From Agaricus subrufescens (Eukaryota > Basidiomycota > Agaricomycetes > Agaricales > Agaricaceae), in assembly GCA_029945375.1 (NCBI GenBank), contig CM057061.1, forward strand, positions 3,162,001 through 3,226,000: a stretch of 64,000 bases of DNA, in the 5' to 3' direction. Of the stretch, positions 1-11,073 are shown one piece after another. Under the pieces are notes generated by a model. That model saw only the letters and a list, made by a program, of their open reading frames with translations. It made no database searches and was not told the origin of the DNA. The position numbers and the translations under genes are program-made. Position 1 is the stretch's first letter; every line of letters begins with the position of its first letter.

Positions 1-1606
1 CCAAAATGTAAATGGAATGTTTTAGTCTCAGTTGTATCTGATATAAAGTATTTCAGTACCAGTTTTATTTTTAACTCAAAATGTTATATTTCCTAAGCCA
101 AAATGTGATCTGAAAATATTAATCTAGGAAGATTTTTTAGTCAAATGAAATATATTATTTAAACAGTTGTTTTAGGCCTAACTGAAAATCTCAGTGATTT
201 TGGTCATATTTCAAAGCCAGCTGATTTATTTCATTTCATTTGTTTTTTCAGTGATAACTTCTTATCTAATTAAGCAAAATTTTCGGCTGAGCCAAAAACG
301 CCAACTTTATGGTGTGTATTTCTGTTTACGTCCCCTGACCCAGGACCATATGCTACTTCCCCATTTGTATGTTTCTTCTCCTATGTTTACTCAGCAGTTT
401 CCCATCATTAGTCAGACATCTTGGGTACACTTACTCAGCCTGACTTCTCCTTCTATTATTAGGTAGTCAACTCTTCTATAAGTAGTGTAGCTATACTCTG
501 TATTTCCTTATGCTTTACTAACTCACTATATTCCCTTATTGCCCTCAAGCCTTTGCCTTAAGTTGCAACCTGAGCTAATCACTATAAGGTTGTAACACTT
601 GGAAGTTAGCATCTCAAATTTACTTTCAAAAGATGAGCATTTACTCTATATATAATATCCATAGCAATTTCAATTAAGTTACTGAGTGTACAGTTGTGGA
701 TAACTGTATTACCTCTTGTAAATTACTTTATCTCTATATGCCATTTTGATTTAGCCTTTTTCTTCTTATTCTTACTATTGAACTGTATTGACTTTGCTAC
801 AAGGTACTTATTCTAGTAGTTTGGGCCTATGACATGATTATTTAGTCCATCAAAACTTGTTTTTCATAAGTCCACACATGTACCCCTGATTCTATCATGT
901 TATGCTAACATTGCAAGCTGTTTCCAGGTACATTGAAACATTTGACTACACCCTAGGGGTAACAGAATTAAAGATTAGAAGACTAGAGACTCCTATAGTA
1001 AATTTTAGAATGAGAACCACCTAGGAACCCAGAGATTTGTGATCAAAAAGTAGATAATAAAATATTTTAATAAGACTATACATTGAAAAACATTTACAAA
1101 AACAGCTGAAACTGGTCTGATCACATCATATAAATGTGCTTATGTTCTAAGCTAACTTTTTCTGAGACCAGATACAAAATTATACTAAAAGTATTTGATT
1201 AAATAACAATTTCTTACTGTATATAATAATCAAGTAAATGTTTTTCAAGTATTGGAAGTGGTTTGGTGTGACATAACAGGTGTGACATGTCACAGGATAG
1301 TGAAAGCAACATGAGAATATCATTATGTAACAATTTCGGGTGACAAACATCATTGCAAGCTCCAGCAATTAGCCTTTCCTGTCTTTGAAATGAGCAGCAA
1401 CAAAACCTTTCCAATGGTCCTCAATCATAAACCCTCTTTAAACTGGACTTAAATTCAAAGTACAGCCACATGATTATACATACATGTAACCAAGATGCTG
1501 ATGTACCTTCCTGTATATTTCCATGATTTTACACAATTTATTTGGACTGCTATAACATGCTCTTTACAAATGTACAAAACATTGGAAAGGTTTTGTTGTC
1601 CACTGT
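1..1606. other. AT-rich intergenic stretch
   Basis: No convincing gene is visible. Open frames are short and low in complexity. The only structure I can support is the copy of a 0.2-kb repeat at 383–597, described separately. Confidence 0.5.
383..597 (+). repeat. 0.2-kb dispersed repeat, copy 1
   Basis: This stretch aligns over its whole length with 7806–8016 in the same orientation. Shared blocks include AGTCAGACA, TACTCAGCCTGACTTC, CCTTATGCTTTAC and GCAACCTGAGCTA. Both copies begin TGTT and end AACA, so they could be short solo LTRs or small non-autonomous elements. The two copies lie on either side of the copia element and differ at many positions, so they are older than that insertion. 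No coding capacity is seen. Confidence 0.55.
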
Positions 1607-1947
1607 ATGCACTATCAAAGAAGTGGTATTGGACATGGTGACCTTGGACCACCACTTGATCAAACATCTTTCTCATCCTTATCCCAAGAACATTCCAGGC
1701 AAGAAAACCTTAGTGTATTAGGTGCAATAATTGAACAAGGCAGAGTGCATGCAAATGATACTGATGGGGATGATGTTGATGACAACACCAATTTTGATGG
1801 GGCAACAATGAAGATGCTAATTTTGATGAAAGTGATCCTGATAAGTGGGCTCTTAATGATGAGATAGGTGAGTATGAACTATATGAAGATGGAGCAGGGA
1901 TGTGGAATGATAGATCTCCAGAAGCTGATGGATATGGGTCTTTTTAA
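1607..1947 (+). pseudogene. acidic hypothetical protein fragment
   Basis: I do not recognise this. An open frame from 1607 reads into an Asp-rich stretch (motif DTDGDDVDDN). Near 1800 the reading that keeps the acidic, Trp/Tyr-containing composition (SDPDKWALND, then GMWNDRSPEA) is a different frame, ending with TAA at 1945–1947. That suggests a one-base shift in a once-coding sequence. It could be the N-terminal remnant of a transposon ORF that the downstream copia element separated from the rest. Confidence is low. Confidence 0.25.
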
Positions 1948-2255
1948 ATACCAGCTAAACAGCTGACAACATTTATTGAATATTTAACAAATAAATTAAA
2001 CCTTAGCTTAACTTTTTCAACATATTCAAGGTTAGAAAACCTTAGCAGATTATCTGCAACATTTATAGAGTTACCAAACCTTTGCTACTCTTCAAAACAT
2101 TTTTTGACTTAGCATTTTGCAAAAAGTCTACTCAATCATGAAAGGTATCTGTTATTCTTGTGCTTACTTGGAAACTTGCAGCTATTGATTGATATAATGG
2201 AAATTCTTTTTTGAGTTAGCATTGTGAATGTAATTCTTTTTCAATTGTTGAAAGG

Positions 2256-2630
2256 TATTGGAGATACTTCGATATGCTAAGTCTCATTCTTTCTATTTTT
2301 ATCCGTTATTCTATTTTCAACGATTCTCCATTCCACCATACTGATTATCTTTCATCCTACTTTGAATTCTACCCCTAACACTATATAGTTTCAACTTCAA
2401 ATCTGTACAGTTTTTCTGGTGCCAGTTTCACCGAATATTTATTCTTCGGCCACCGAAATTTTCACCTCAGTGGTCAACCTCGACTTCGTTGACACTGAGG
2501 TGAGTAGCTACATATGTTTACCATTATCATACCTTTCCTGACTCGTAGTTAGATTTGTTGACTTCTTTAGGTAAATGAATATAGTGGTCAACCTTGACTT
2601 CATTGACACTGAGATTTGTTGACTTCTTTA
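2256..2630 (+). repeat. copia 5' LTR
   Basis: Matches 7153–7523 almost base for base. The LTR begins TATTGGAGATAC and ends GACTTCTTTA, so it lacks the usual TG…CA ends. Within it, a unit carrying GTGGTCAACCT and TTGACACTGAG occurs twice (near 2470 and 2583). The boundary is fixed by the AAAGG duplication outside both LTRs. Confidence 0.93.
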
Positions 2631-2648
2631 GGTTATGGGCCCCGGTCT
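2631..2648 (+). promoter_or_regulatory. copia primer-binding site
   Basis: The bases immediately after the left LTR, GGTTATGGGCCCCGGTCT, occupy the position of the tRNA primer-binding site and are absent after the right LTR. The tRNA was not identified. Confidence 0.6.
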
Positions 2649-2709
2649 GTAAAACTTAAATCAACGAAGCAAAACTTGAACAACACAAACCACTTACTTT
2701 AACAAACAT

Positions 2710-5700
2710 TTGACCATGTCCAATACCGGTGGAAGCGCTCCTCCGATATTTGCTGACAACGCTAAATTCAACGGAATGAATTGGGTCACTTGGAAGGGCT
2801 TGATACAAATCGCTGCAGACCTGCGCGGTGTGTCTGGATATCTCGACGGAACTATCCCAAACCCTTCCCAACCGCCGACTACGAGTCCTACAGCACCCAC
2901 TATCCCTACAGCCCCCCCAGCTCCTACAGCTCCTGCAACAACTACCGCAGCGACGACACCTGTCCAACCATCTGAAACTCCTTGGGAGTCCACGAACCCC
3001 GCTCCGGCTGAGTGGAAAGTCCGTAATGCATGGGCGATGGGTTTACTGATCTACAACACCACCAACCCCCTTGGACTGGGCATAAACATTCAAGGTACTG
3101 CAGCAGACGCATGGAAGTCTTACACTGATGGGTACCAAGTCGCATTGGAAGTCGCCCTTGCAAACGCCAAGCAAGACCTTCGCAACATGAGCTATACAGA
3201 TGGTCAGGACTTCATTGACTTCATATCGAAACTTCGCACCAAATGGTTGAGCGCTACTGCACTTGGGGCAAAAATAGATGATTCGGCATTCAGGATGATC
3301 ATCCTTAATGCACTTCCTCGATCCTGGGATTCGATCGTGGCCACCTTGTACACCACCCACACATCTTGCGATGCCATAAATCAACTCATGACCCATTGGG
3401 CCAGAATCAGTAGGGATTGCGCTGTCAATCCACAAACTACCACCACCGCTCTTCGAGTTGAAGGGAATTCTGGTGGAGGTGGTGGGGGTGGTAACAGTCA
3501 GGTCTGCATCTGCAGTAATCCAAACTGCAATAGGTGAGGGCATACGATCGAGTCTTGTTATTGGCCTGGTGGAGGAAAAGCCGGGCAATTCCCTCCCGGC
3601 TTCGGGAAACATAACAATAGGAGGAACTCAAACAGCAAACCCGCTACCGGGCAACAGACGACCGCTAATGCCGTCAGCGAAAACACTGAACAGGTCTTCG
3701 CTTTAGCCACTTACATTCCCCCCAAAGTCGACACTCTTGAGGTACATTCCCAGCTGAAACCCCAATTGCCGTCCCAGTCTGACCATGCAAATCCCTCTAC
3801 CAGAATTTCTAAACCAAATCTGGTATTTGGAACAGCCGATGTTAGAGATGTATGGGATGATATGGATGCAGAGCCTACCTCGTTGATACCTCGTTGCCTC
3901 AATGTTGATACTACTTCAAATGAAGCGTACATCCTTCTTGATTCTGGCGCCAGCGACCACTGCTTCGTCGCTAGGCAATGCTTTTCCACATATGATGCCA
4001 TTTCACCTCCTCGCACTGGGAATTCTGCGGGAAAGGACTCAACTTTCTCGATTGAGGGATCCGGGACTGCTGAATTCACCATGGTCATTGATGGTGTCTC
4101 GTCTAAGATCCTTATGTCCGACGCACTTCATACCCCACATCTACGGTCCAGCTTAATTTCAGTATCAAAACTGGTTAGCAAGGGACTCACAGTGAGCTTC
4201 GAGGGGAATACTGCGAAGGTTAGGAGATCGAATGGTGTTACAGTTCTTGTCGCCATAAAACAAAATGGACTCTACGTCATCCCAGTGAGCGTCGTGCAAC
4301 GCACTGAGGTCAACACATTCCAGTCAAAGCGAAAGGCTGTCGATTTTGAAATATGGCATCGAAGGTTGGGGCATGCGGGCACGGATACATTGAAGGGGAT
4401 GATTGGTGGCAAACTAGTGGACGGATTGGAAATCAGTGGCCCAGCGGAAATGAGAGCACTATGCGAAGACTGCATCTACGGTACTCACATGAGTCACCCA
4501 TTCAAGGAATCCACCGCTAACGAAAAGGAAACCTTGGAACACGTACACGTCGACATATGGGGGCCAGCCTCGACCCAATCCGCAGGCGGCGCGAAATATT
4601 TCATGTTACTTGTGGATGGCACCACATTGTATAGGACCGTATACTTCTTGTCTTCCAAGTCTGCGGACGCTACACTTCAGGCTTTCACAGACTTTCATCG
4701 GCAGGCCGAACGGCAAACAGGAAAAAGGTTGAAACAGGTGCGGCTGGATATGGGGAAGGAATGGTGTAACTCAGCGTGGGACGAATACGTAAAGAAACAC
4801 GGCATTGTGTTGGACTTCACAACCCCATACGCCCACCAACAAAATGGGAAGGCAGAGCACTCGATGCGCACCTTACTCGACACCGCCCGCACCATGCTAG
4901 CCAACTCCGGATTGCCACAGAAGTTCTGGGCAGATGCTGTCCAGACTGCGGTATATACCCGGAACTTCATCCCCAGCACAAATGTCATCCCTTCTGAAGC
5001 CTGGTTTGGACGACGCCAGGATATCTCCCATCTGAGGCCATTCGGTTCTACAGCCTATGCTCATATCCCCCACGAAGTCAGCCCGTCAAAACTTGCTCCC
5101 CGCTCCGTTAAGCTTACCTTGATAGGGTACTTCAATCGATCCGGATACAAATTGCTGGACCGAACGACTGGCTCTGTTTCTAAATCTAGAGATGTGATAT
5201 TCGAAGAGACGCGCCCCCACTTTTCCACAGACCCCATTGTATGCTTTGATGCCGACGAGCTAACACCAAAATCCACTGCCATTGCCCCCACGACCTAAGC
5301 CCTTCACTGATCTACACCCTACACCTCCTTCACCCACAACATCCCCACCTTCGCCCTCGACACCAGGCCCTGTAATCCCGCCGGTTCTCTCCAACCCAAT
5401 GTCGAAGGACACAACCCCCGATAGTGAAGAGGAAGTTTCTGACGCTGTGATGCCCGGGGGAGACACACCAATTGCCATTCGCAAACCAAAGCGGGAAACT
5501 AGGTTATCTGCAAGGATGAGGGAGAGTCTGGAGTACTTAAGCAGGCCCACCGCGAGTATGGCTTCCATTGACGTGGACGATTCGGCCGTTCCGGCGACCT
5601 ATAAACAGGCGATGTTGCGTCCTGACCTTTGGTTGGAGCCGATGATGCAGGAACTTACAGTGATGAAGGAGAAGGATGTTTTTCGTCTCGTGGATCAGCC

Positions 5701-7135
5701 ATTGGGGAAGAATGTTGTGAAGTCAAAGTGGGTTTTCGTGAACAAGTATGACGATGAGGGAAGGATTGTGAAGAGGAAGGTGCGCTTGGTTGCAAAAGGA
5801 TTTACTCAGATCCTAGGTGAGGACTATGACGAGACTTACGCCTCTGTGGCACGTCTCAAATCTGTTCGGATGGTGTGCGCCATTGCGGCATCGCACGGTC
5901 TCTGACTCTGGCAAGTTGACTTTGTCTCAGCCTTCCTCAATAGCGAAAACACTTTCAAGATCTACATGGAACAGCTGCCGGGTTTTGACGAGGGGGGAGA
6001 CGACAAGGTGTGGCTACTCCTCAAGACCCTATACGGCACTATGCAGGGAGCCCACGACTGGGCGATTACACTTGAACGCGCCTATAACAGCCATGGATAT
6101 TACACATCGAAAGCCGATTCGCAAATCCGATCCAAACTTATTGACAACGAATTTACCTTAACTTCCACATGGACAGATGACATCTTAGGGGCGTCTTTGA
6201 CTGAGGCTGGAGAGATGAAAGCTAAGGAGGAATTAAAGAGTAACTATGAGATAAAAGACCTGGGCGAGGCAAAGTACATCTTGGGGATGAAGATTGAGAA
6301 GAGAAGTGACAGGAGCATCAAACTATCACAATGGGCCTACTCCGAGCATGTTATGGAGTGATTCAATATGGGCGAGGCGAAACCCCGCAGCACACCACTC
6401 CCCGCTGGCATCACCCTTTCCTCAAAGGACTCACCGTAAACAAATGAGGAGATACAGAACATGAAGGGAATACCATATCACGAGGCTCTTGGCTCGTTGA
6501 TGTGGCTCCAGGTAGCTACGCGTCCTGACTTGTCATACTCGGTGAATCTCCTCTCGCGATTTGCTCACAACCCAGGATGCGCACATTGGAACGCCCTAAA
6601 ACACACACTCACTTACGTTAAGGGGACCTTGAACTACGGTATTACCTACTATCAAAACTCCAATCTTTGCCCGTTTGGATACATCGACGCCGACTACGCA
6701 GGGGATGTTGACGCACGACGGTCAACTGAAGGCCATATCTTTTTCGTGGGGGGAGGACCGGTATCTTGGGCAAGCAAACGGCAGGAAACCGTGGCATTGT
6801 CAACTGTCAAAGCCGAATATATGGCTTTCACCCGGGCTACCCAACAAGCCATATGGCTCAGCAAATTCCTTGATGAAGTCGGACTACCACAGGAAACGCC
6901 AATCAATGTATTTGGAGACAACACGGGTGCGATCTCTAACACACAGAATGATAAAAACCATCAGAGAACAAAGCATATTGACGTTAAACACCACTTCATC
7001 AAGGAAAAGGCTTGGCTCAGATTGGTTACCTTCAACTATGTTCCATCTTCAGAAAACTTGGCCGACATACTTACAAAACCTTTGGCGAAGGAAGCGGTCT
7101 TAAGATGCTGTGGAGATATAGGGATACGAGGATGA
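2710..7135 (+). pseudogene. copia gag-pol polyprotein, broken
   Basis: One track encodes gag (with a Pro/Thr-rich linker around residues 55–90), then a zinc-knuckle remnant, a protease with the DSGAS motif near 3940, integrase (HRRLGH near 4350, then the catalytic core, with PYAHQQNGKAE near 4830), reverse transcriptase (KSKWVFVNKYDDEGR near 5725) and RNase H (ADYAGD near 6690). Damage: in-frame TGA at 3535–3537 inside the zinc knuckle, a one-base frameshift between about 5280 and 5298, TGA at 5903–5905, TGA at 6359–6361 and TAA at 6437–6439. The RT active site reads WTDD rather than the usual YVDD. The true stop is TGA at 7133–7135. The start is the first Met after the LTR. The order integrase before reverse transcriptase places it in Ty1/copia. 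Confidence 0.93.
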
Positions 7136-7141
7136 TATCGA

Positions 7142-7152
7142 AGCAGGGGGAG
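7142..7152 (+). other. copia polypurine tract
   Basis: AGCAGGGGGAG directly abuts the right LTR, the position of the plus-strand primer in LTR retrotransposons. Confidence 0.7.
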
Positions 7153-7523
7153 TATTGGAGATACTTCGATATGCTAAGTCTCATTCTTTCTATTTTTATC
7201 CGTTATTCTATTTTCAACGATTCTCCATTCCACCGTACTGATTATCTTTCATCCTACTTTGAATTCTACCCCTAACACTATATAGTTTCAACTTCAAATC
7301 TGTACAGTTTTTCTGGTGCCGGTTTCGCTGAATATTTATTCTTCAGCCACCGAAATTTTCACCTCAGTGGTCAACCTCGACTTCGTTGACACTGAGGTGA
7401 GTAGCTACATATGTTTACCATTATCATACCTTTCCTGACTCGTAGTTAGATTTGTTGACTTCGGTAAATGAATATAGTGGTCAACCTCGACTTCGTTGAC
7501 ACTGAGATTTGTTGACTTCTTTA
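7153..7523 (+). repeat. copia 3' LTR
   Basis: Near-identical partner of 2256–2630. It differs by seven substitutions, all at CpG sites, and lacks four bases (TTTA/CTTT region) at about 7463. It is followed by the AAAGG target duplication at 7524–7528. Confidence 0.93.
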
Positions 7524-7528
7524 AAAGG

Positions 7529-8100
7529 CAGTGGGAATCCTTAACTGCATGTGTCAAAGTCTAGAAGAACATGAGCCCAACCTTGAGGACATACATTACT
7601 TTGTGCTTTGAACACAATAATATCCATGGCCTAGCATTTTTCTGATAAAATTTCTCAGCCTGGTGAAGGCACAGGAAATCCTTAAGCATGGAATCAAAAG
7701 AATCAAAACAAAATGGAATGTCAAATAGGTATTTCAGTTAGCTTCCAAACTACCCTAAATTATCTAATTAAATTAGAAGGACCATGGTTTGGACCGTTTT
7801 GCTGATGTTGTCAGCCCCTATTTAGTAGTTAGTCAGACACCTTGGTATAGTTACTCAGCCTGACTTCATCTTCTCAACTAGGTCATCTACTAGTAGTATA
7901 AGTAGCATAGCAATACTCCTGTATCCCTTATGCTTTACCAACTTGCTCTCTTCCCTTATCACCCTCAAGTCTTTGCCTTAGTTTGCAACCTGAGCTATTG
8001 CTTTAAGGTCATAACAGCTCCCAGAAGAAAGTACAGAAATATAACAATCATTGGAGCAAGATACAAGTACAATAATAGAAAATAATCATAACAAATAACA
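7529..8100. other. AT-rich gap after copia
   Basis: No gene. It holds TTTTGCTGATG at 7797–7807, the same 11-mer that ends the candidate large transposon at 34402, and the second copy of the 0.2-kb repeat. Confidence 0.5.
7806..8016 (+). repeat. 0.2-kb dispersed repeat, copy 2
   Basis: Partner of 383–597, same orientation. It starts TGTTGTCAGCCCC and ends ATAACA. Its first bases overlap the 11-mer TTTTGCTGATG. Confidence 0.55.
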
Positions 8101-8101
8101 A

Positions 8102-9623
8102 CTAATAATAATACTGCATTATCATTATCATTATCAAAGGAATAATGCAGACTATGAGAATCTTTCTCAGACCTAGCCATTTAAAGTGGCCACTACCAGT
8201 GCTTATCTCACATAAGATACAGTTGGCGCCACTAACATCTATACATATTTCGGCACTCCGGTCAACTCTCCAAAGTGGTGGGGCATATTCCTCTTCAACG
8301 GAACTATAGCATCCGACAAGACCCGCCACAGACTGGTAAACTTCATCGGATGTGAGGCGGAACGAGGGATCTTGTTGACAACAACCAATTATGAGCTGCT
8401 GTTCTTGAAAGGGGACATTATCCGTCTCCAATATGTCACCAGCGAGAGTGTTTATCCGTAGATTTGAATCTGAATGATTATTATCGACCTTGCTACGCGG
8501 GAGCCTGGACGTAAGCACCTGGAAATGATGTGACGTGGGCCCTTTCAGGAGTGATCAACGTCCTACCGTGTAGCAAACACAGCCGAAAGACCAAACGTCG
8601 CTTCGCAGTGTCGGATATCTGGAGGCCGATAGGCTCATTTCCAATTCTGGTGCTCTCCAACGATTGGTACCATTCCCAATTTGAGTCGTAAACAGATCTG
8701 TGGTTGTCATACGATACGATATTCCGAAATCAGCGATTAGCGCTCGGCCGCCATCAGACACAAGCACATTTTGCTGCATAGGAACTCGTTTACTTCAACG
8801 GCGCTCTGAAATACCATTGGACGTACCGGTTTCAGGTCACCATGTACTATGTTTGACAAGTGTAAATATCGCAAACCAGAAATGATATCCAGAATCTGAC
8901 GACCGGTAATGGTCAATGGTATTGCATTACAGGACACTCAGATACGTACCAAGGGCAGGCGAAGTACATCTTCGGAATGGTTTCGAAGATATCTCTCAAG
9001 GTCGCCATTCTCCATCCATGGAGAAACCAAGCCTATTTGGTGCGGATTTTCTGGCATATATATACCATAGAACGGGAGTATGTTCTCATGAGAAAGGTGA
9101 GCCCAAAGGATAGCTTCCTTTGCCAAGGCCTAGCTTCGTCACTATCAGGTAATATGAAGGGGCTTGTAGGCCAACTCACTCGAGACATCTTTTCCTTGTC
9201 GTCATTTGTGAATATGCGGAACATTTTGAGACAAACACCTTTTCCCTGGAATGTTGCAGTGTGAATATCTGAGAGCATGCTTCCGTTTATGGGAGGGATG
9301 TTGTATTGAATGTCACTCAGTTTGTAGTATTGCGGCAACATCGTGGAATTTACGACAAGCGTTCTCAAAGACGCGAAAAGCTGTCTACCAGCCGGTTTCG
9401 AGAAAGCAAAATCACCATCTTCGTGAAGGAGCTGTAGTTGCAACCGTTACTAGTGAGACGTTGACTGCATTAGAACGTAGAATTCAAAACCCACGATTCC
9501 CAATACATTTGCTATGCATAGTGCATTCTCTCCCTTTAGGTTGTTCATGCGTGCAAGCTTGGACTCATCTCCAAGAATTCCTCTCAGAAGAGAGAGAGTG
9601 CTATTGGGGACTCTGTTAGACAT
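8102..9623 (-). CDS. protein kinase-like gene A
   Basis: A multi-exon gene for a eukaryotic protein kinase domain of the tyrosine-kinase-like type that is numerous in mushroom-forming fungi. In order: a short N-terminal region, a nucleotide-binding segment with the VAIK-like lysine in VCLKMFRI (about 9290), SHENILPFYG (about 9075), SPWMENGDLERYL (about 9000), the catalytic loop HGDLKP (about 8840), DFGIS (about 8715), RAPEL (about 8650) and SDVWSFGCVCY (about 8590). Introns of 45–70 bases fall where splice signals restore the motif order, for example between HGDLKP and NVLVSDGG. The HRD arginine is replaced by Gly, common in this group. The start is the ATG at 9621–9623, conserved with gene C. 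The C-terminus past about 8190 differs from gene C and may be rewritten sequence. Substrate unknown. Confidence 0.75.
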
Positions 9624-9718
9624 AGTTGGGGACTGGAAAAAGGCGAGGATAGACTAACTGCAAGGATCGCGAATAAGTCATCTTGAATGTCGTTCTACCC
9701 CAAAAACAGGGAACAGGT

Positions 9719-9726
9719 TATTTATA
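9719..9726 (-). promoter_or_regulatory. TATA-like box of kinase gene A
   Basis: TATAAATA on the minus strand lies 96 bases before the start codon. Gene C has TTTAAATA at 97 bases, with shared flanks (AACCTGT). Confidence 0.45.
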
Positions 9727-9830
9727 TCTGTAGGCTAATCACACCGTAAAGTTGACGTTTTCAGCTGACCCGAAAATTCGCTTCGCCCAATCAGATCATT
9801 TTCATTTGCTTTTCAGCTGGGTACTTAAAT

Positions 9831-10915
9831 TTGCTGAAAGAACTTCTCGGAGATACCTCCAGGGAAATACGCATCGCTCAACTGCAGGGAGAGGAAGCAC
9901 ATTGTGTGGCGGATATCATTAGACTCCTCTCTAATGATGGCAACATGCAGCTTCTCCATGAACATAGTGTTTTTGCTTTCGCGGAGCCACTCGGTCACCA
10001 GCTCTTTGCACTCTCGAGGAAACTTGCGAGGTCATCCGGCGTCTCGCCTCAATGTTACAAATCGCAAGGCATGCAGTATGACGTTGGCAATCCCCGATAC
10101 CGAAGCGCGCTCTCCGATATCTTCGTGGGTAAGTTTCGGGGAGTTGATGTGTGTGTCAAAGCGGTCCGCACATTCGAAAAGGATGTCAAGGAAAAGATGT
10201 TTCAAGTGAGTCGGCCTAGAAATCCTATCATTCCGCTGGATAGTGATGATGCTAGGCCATAGCAAATGAAGCTGTCCTGTGGGCTTACCTCTCTCATGAA
10301 AACATACTCCCGTTCTATGGTACATATTTACCAGAAAAATCGAATAGGATATGCGTCATATTTCCCTGGATGAGTTCACTTGGTCCTCCTCGCCGGGGCA
10401 TTTGAGATCTCCCAACGTCCAACATCTGTGTCTCCTATCACTATGTACTTATCATTTGATCTCTTCATCCCACCATGCCCGGTATCTATTGTCTGAAAAT
10501 TGTTGGTTGTCAGAAGTTGCCACCACTCCGGTTTGCGACTTCTATCAGAAGCTGTACAACCTTCACGTATGTATCCCCAAAAATGCAGTAGCCTATCTGA
10601 CACTTTCAACTGTGGCCTCCTCACATACTTAGTCTTGGACAATCTCGGCGATTTGGACATGGTATGATCGGACAAACAAGGGCTGGTGAGAGGACTCAAC
10701 GGGAAACCTTCACAACTATCTTAAGGAGCGTCCTAATGATGCCCCTTGCCTGCCCTTGGTACGTATTTGGGTGTCCTGTATTGCAATACCATTGGCCATT
10801 ACTGGTCGTTCTGGATATCATTTCTGGTTTGCGATATTTACACTCATCAAACATACTACATGGTGACCTGAACCCAGTATATGCGTGGTACTTCAACATG
10901 CCGTTGAAGTAAACG
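9831..10915 (+). pseudogene. protein kinase-like pseudogene B
   Basis: A diverged relative of genes A and C on the opposite strand, lying between them. The N-terminal region and nucleotide-binding segment (VCVKAVRTFEKD near 10160) are open, and an intron and SHENILPFYG (about 10300) follow. After that the sequence is broken: about 270 bases of unrelated DNA separate FPWM from the next matching piece (NYLKERPNDAP near 10710). About five bases are missing just before the segment that should read ILDIISGLRYLHSSN (near 10810). After HGDLNP (about 10875) the match ends, so the activation loop and C-lobe are absent. Confidence 0.75.
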
Positions 10916-11073
10916 AGCATTCGACGGCCCATGTGGTGTGTAAGAGGCCGTGGTCTAGTGAAGATGGAGGACAGTTCCGAGAGAACACACGGCATGAAAA
11001 TCGAGCATAGTGTCCCATTTTGTACAACAGAAAATTCCGTTTAAATGTGTAAAATACTGTTGCCCAGGTCGTT

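Larger units (their letters stand above)
2256..7523 (+). mobile_element. Ty1/copia LTR retrotransposon, complete but decayed
   Basis: The element has two near-identical LTRs (375 and 371 bp), a primer-binding site directly after the left LTR, one gag-pol reading track in the copia order (gag, protease, integrase, reverse transcriptase, RNase H), and a purine tract just before the right LTR. The 5-bp sequence AAAGG occurs at 2251–2255 and again at 7524–7528, which is the expected target-site duplication. The LTRs differ by seven substitutions and one 4-base indel, so the insertion is fairly recent. Four in-frame stops and one frameshift make this copy non-autonomous. Confidence 0.95.

Noticed and set aside
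3535..3540. Programmed readthrough between copia gag and pol
   Set aside because: The TGA lies inside the zinc knuckle rather than between domains, and three more stops and a frameshift follow, so mutation is simpler.
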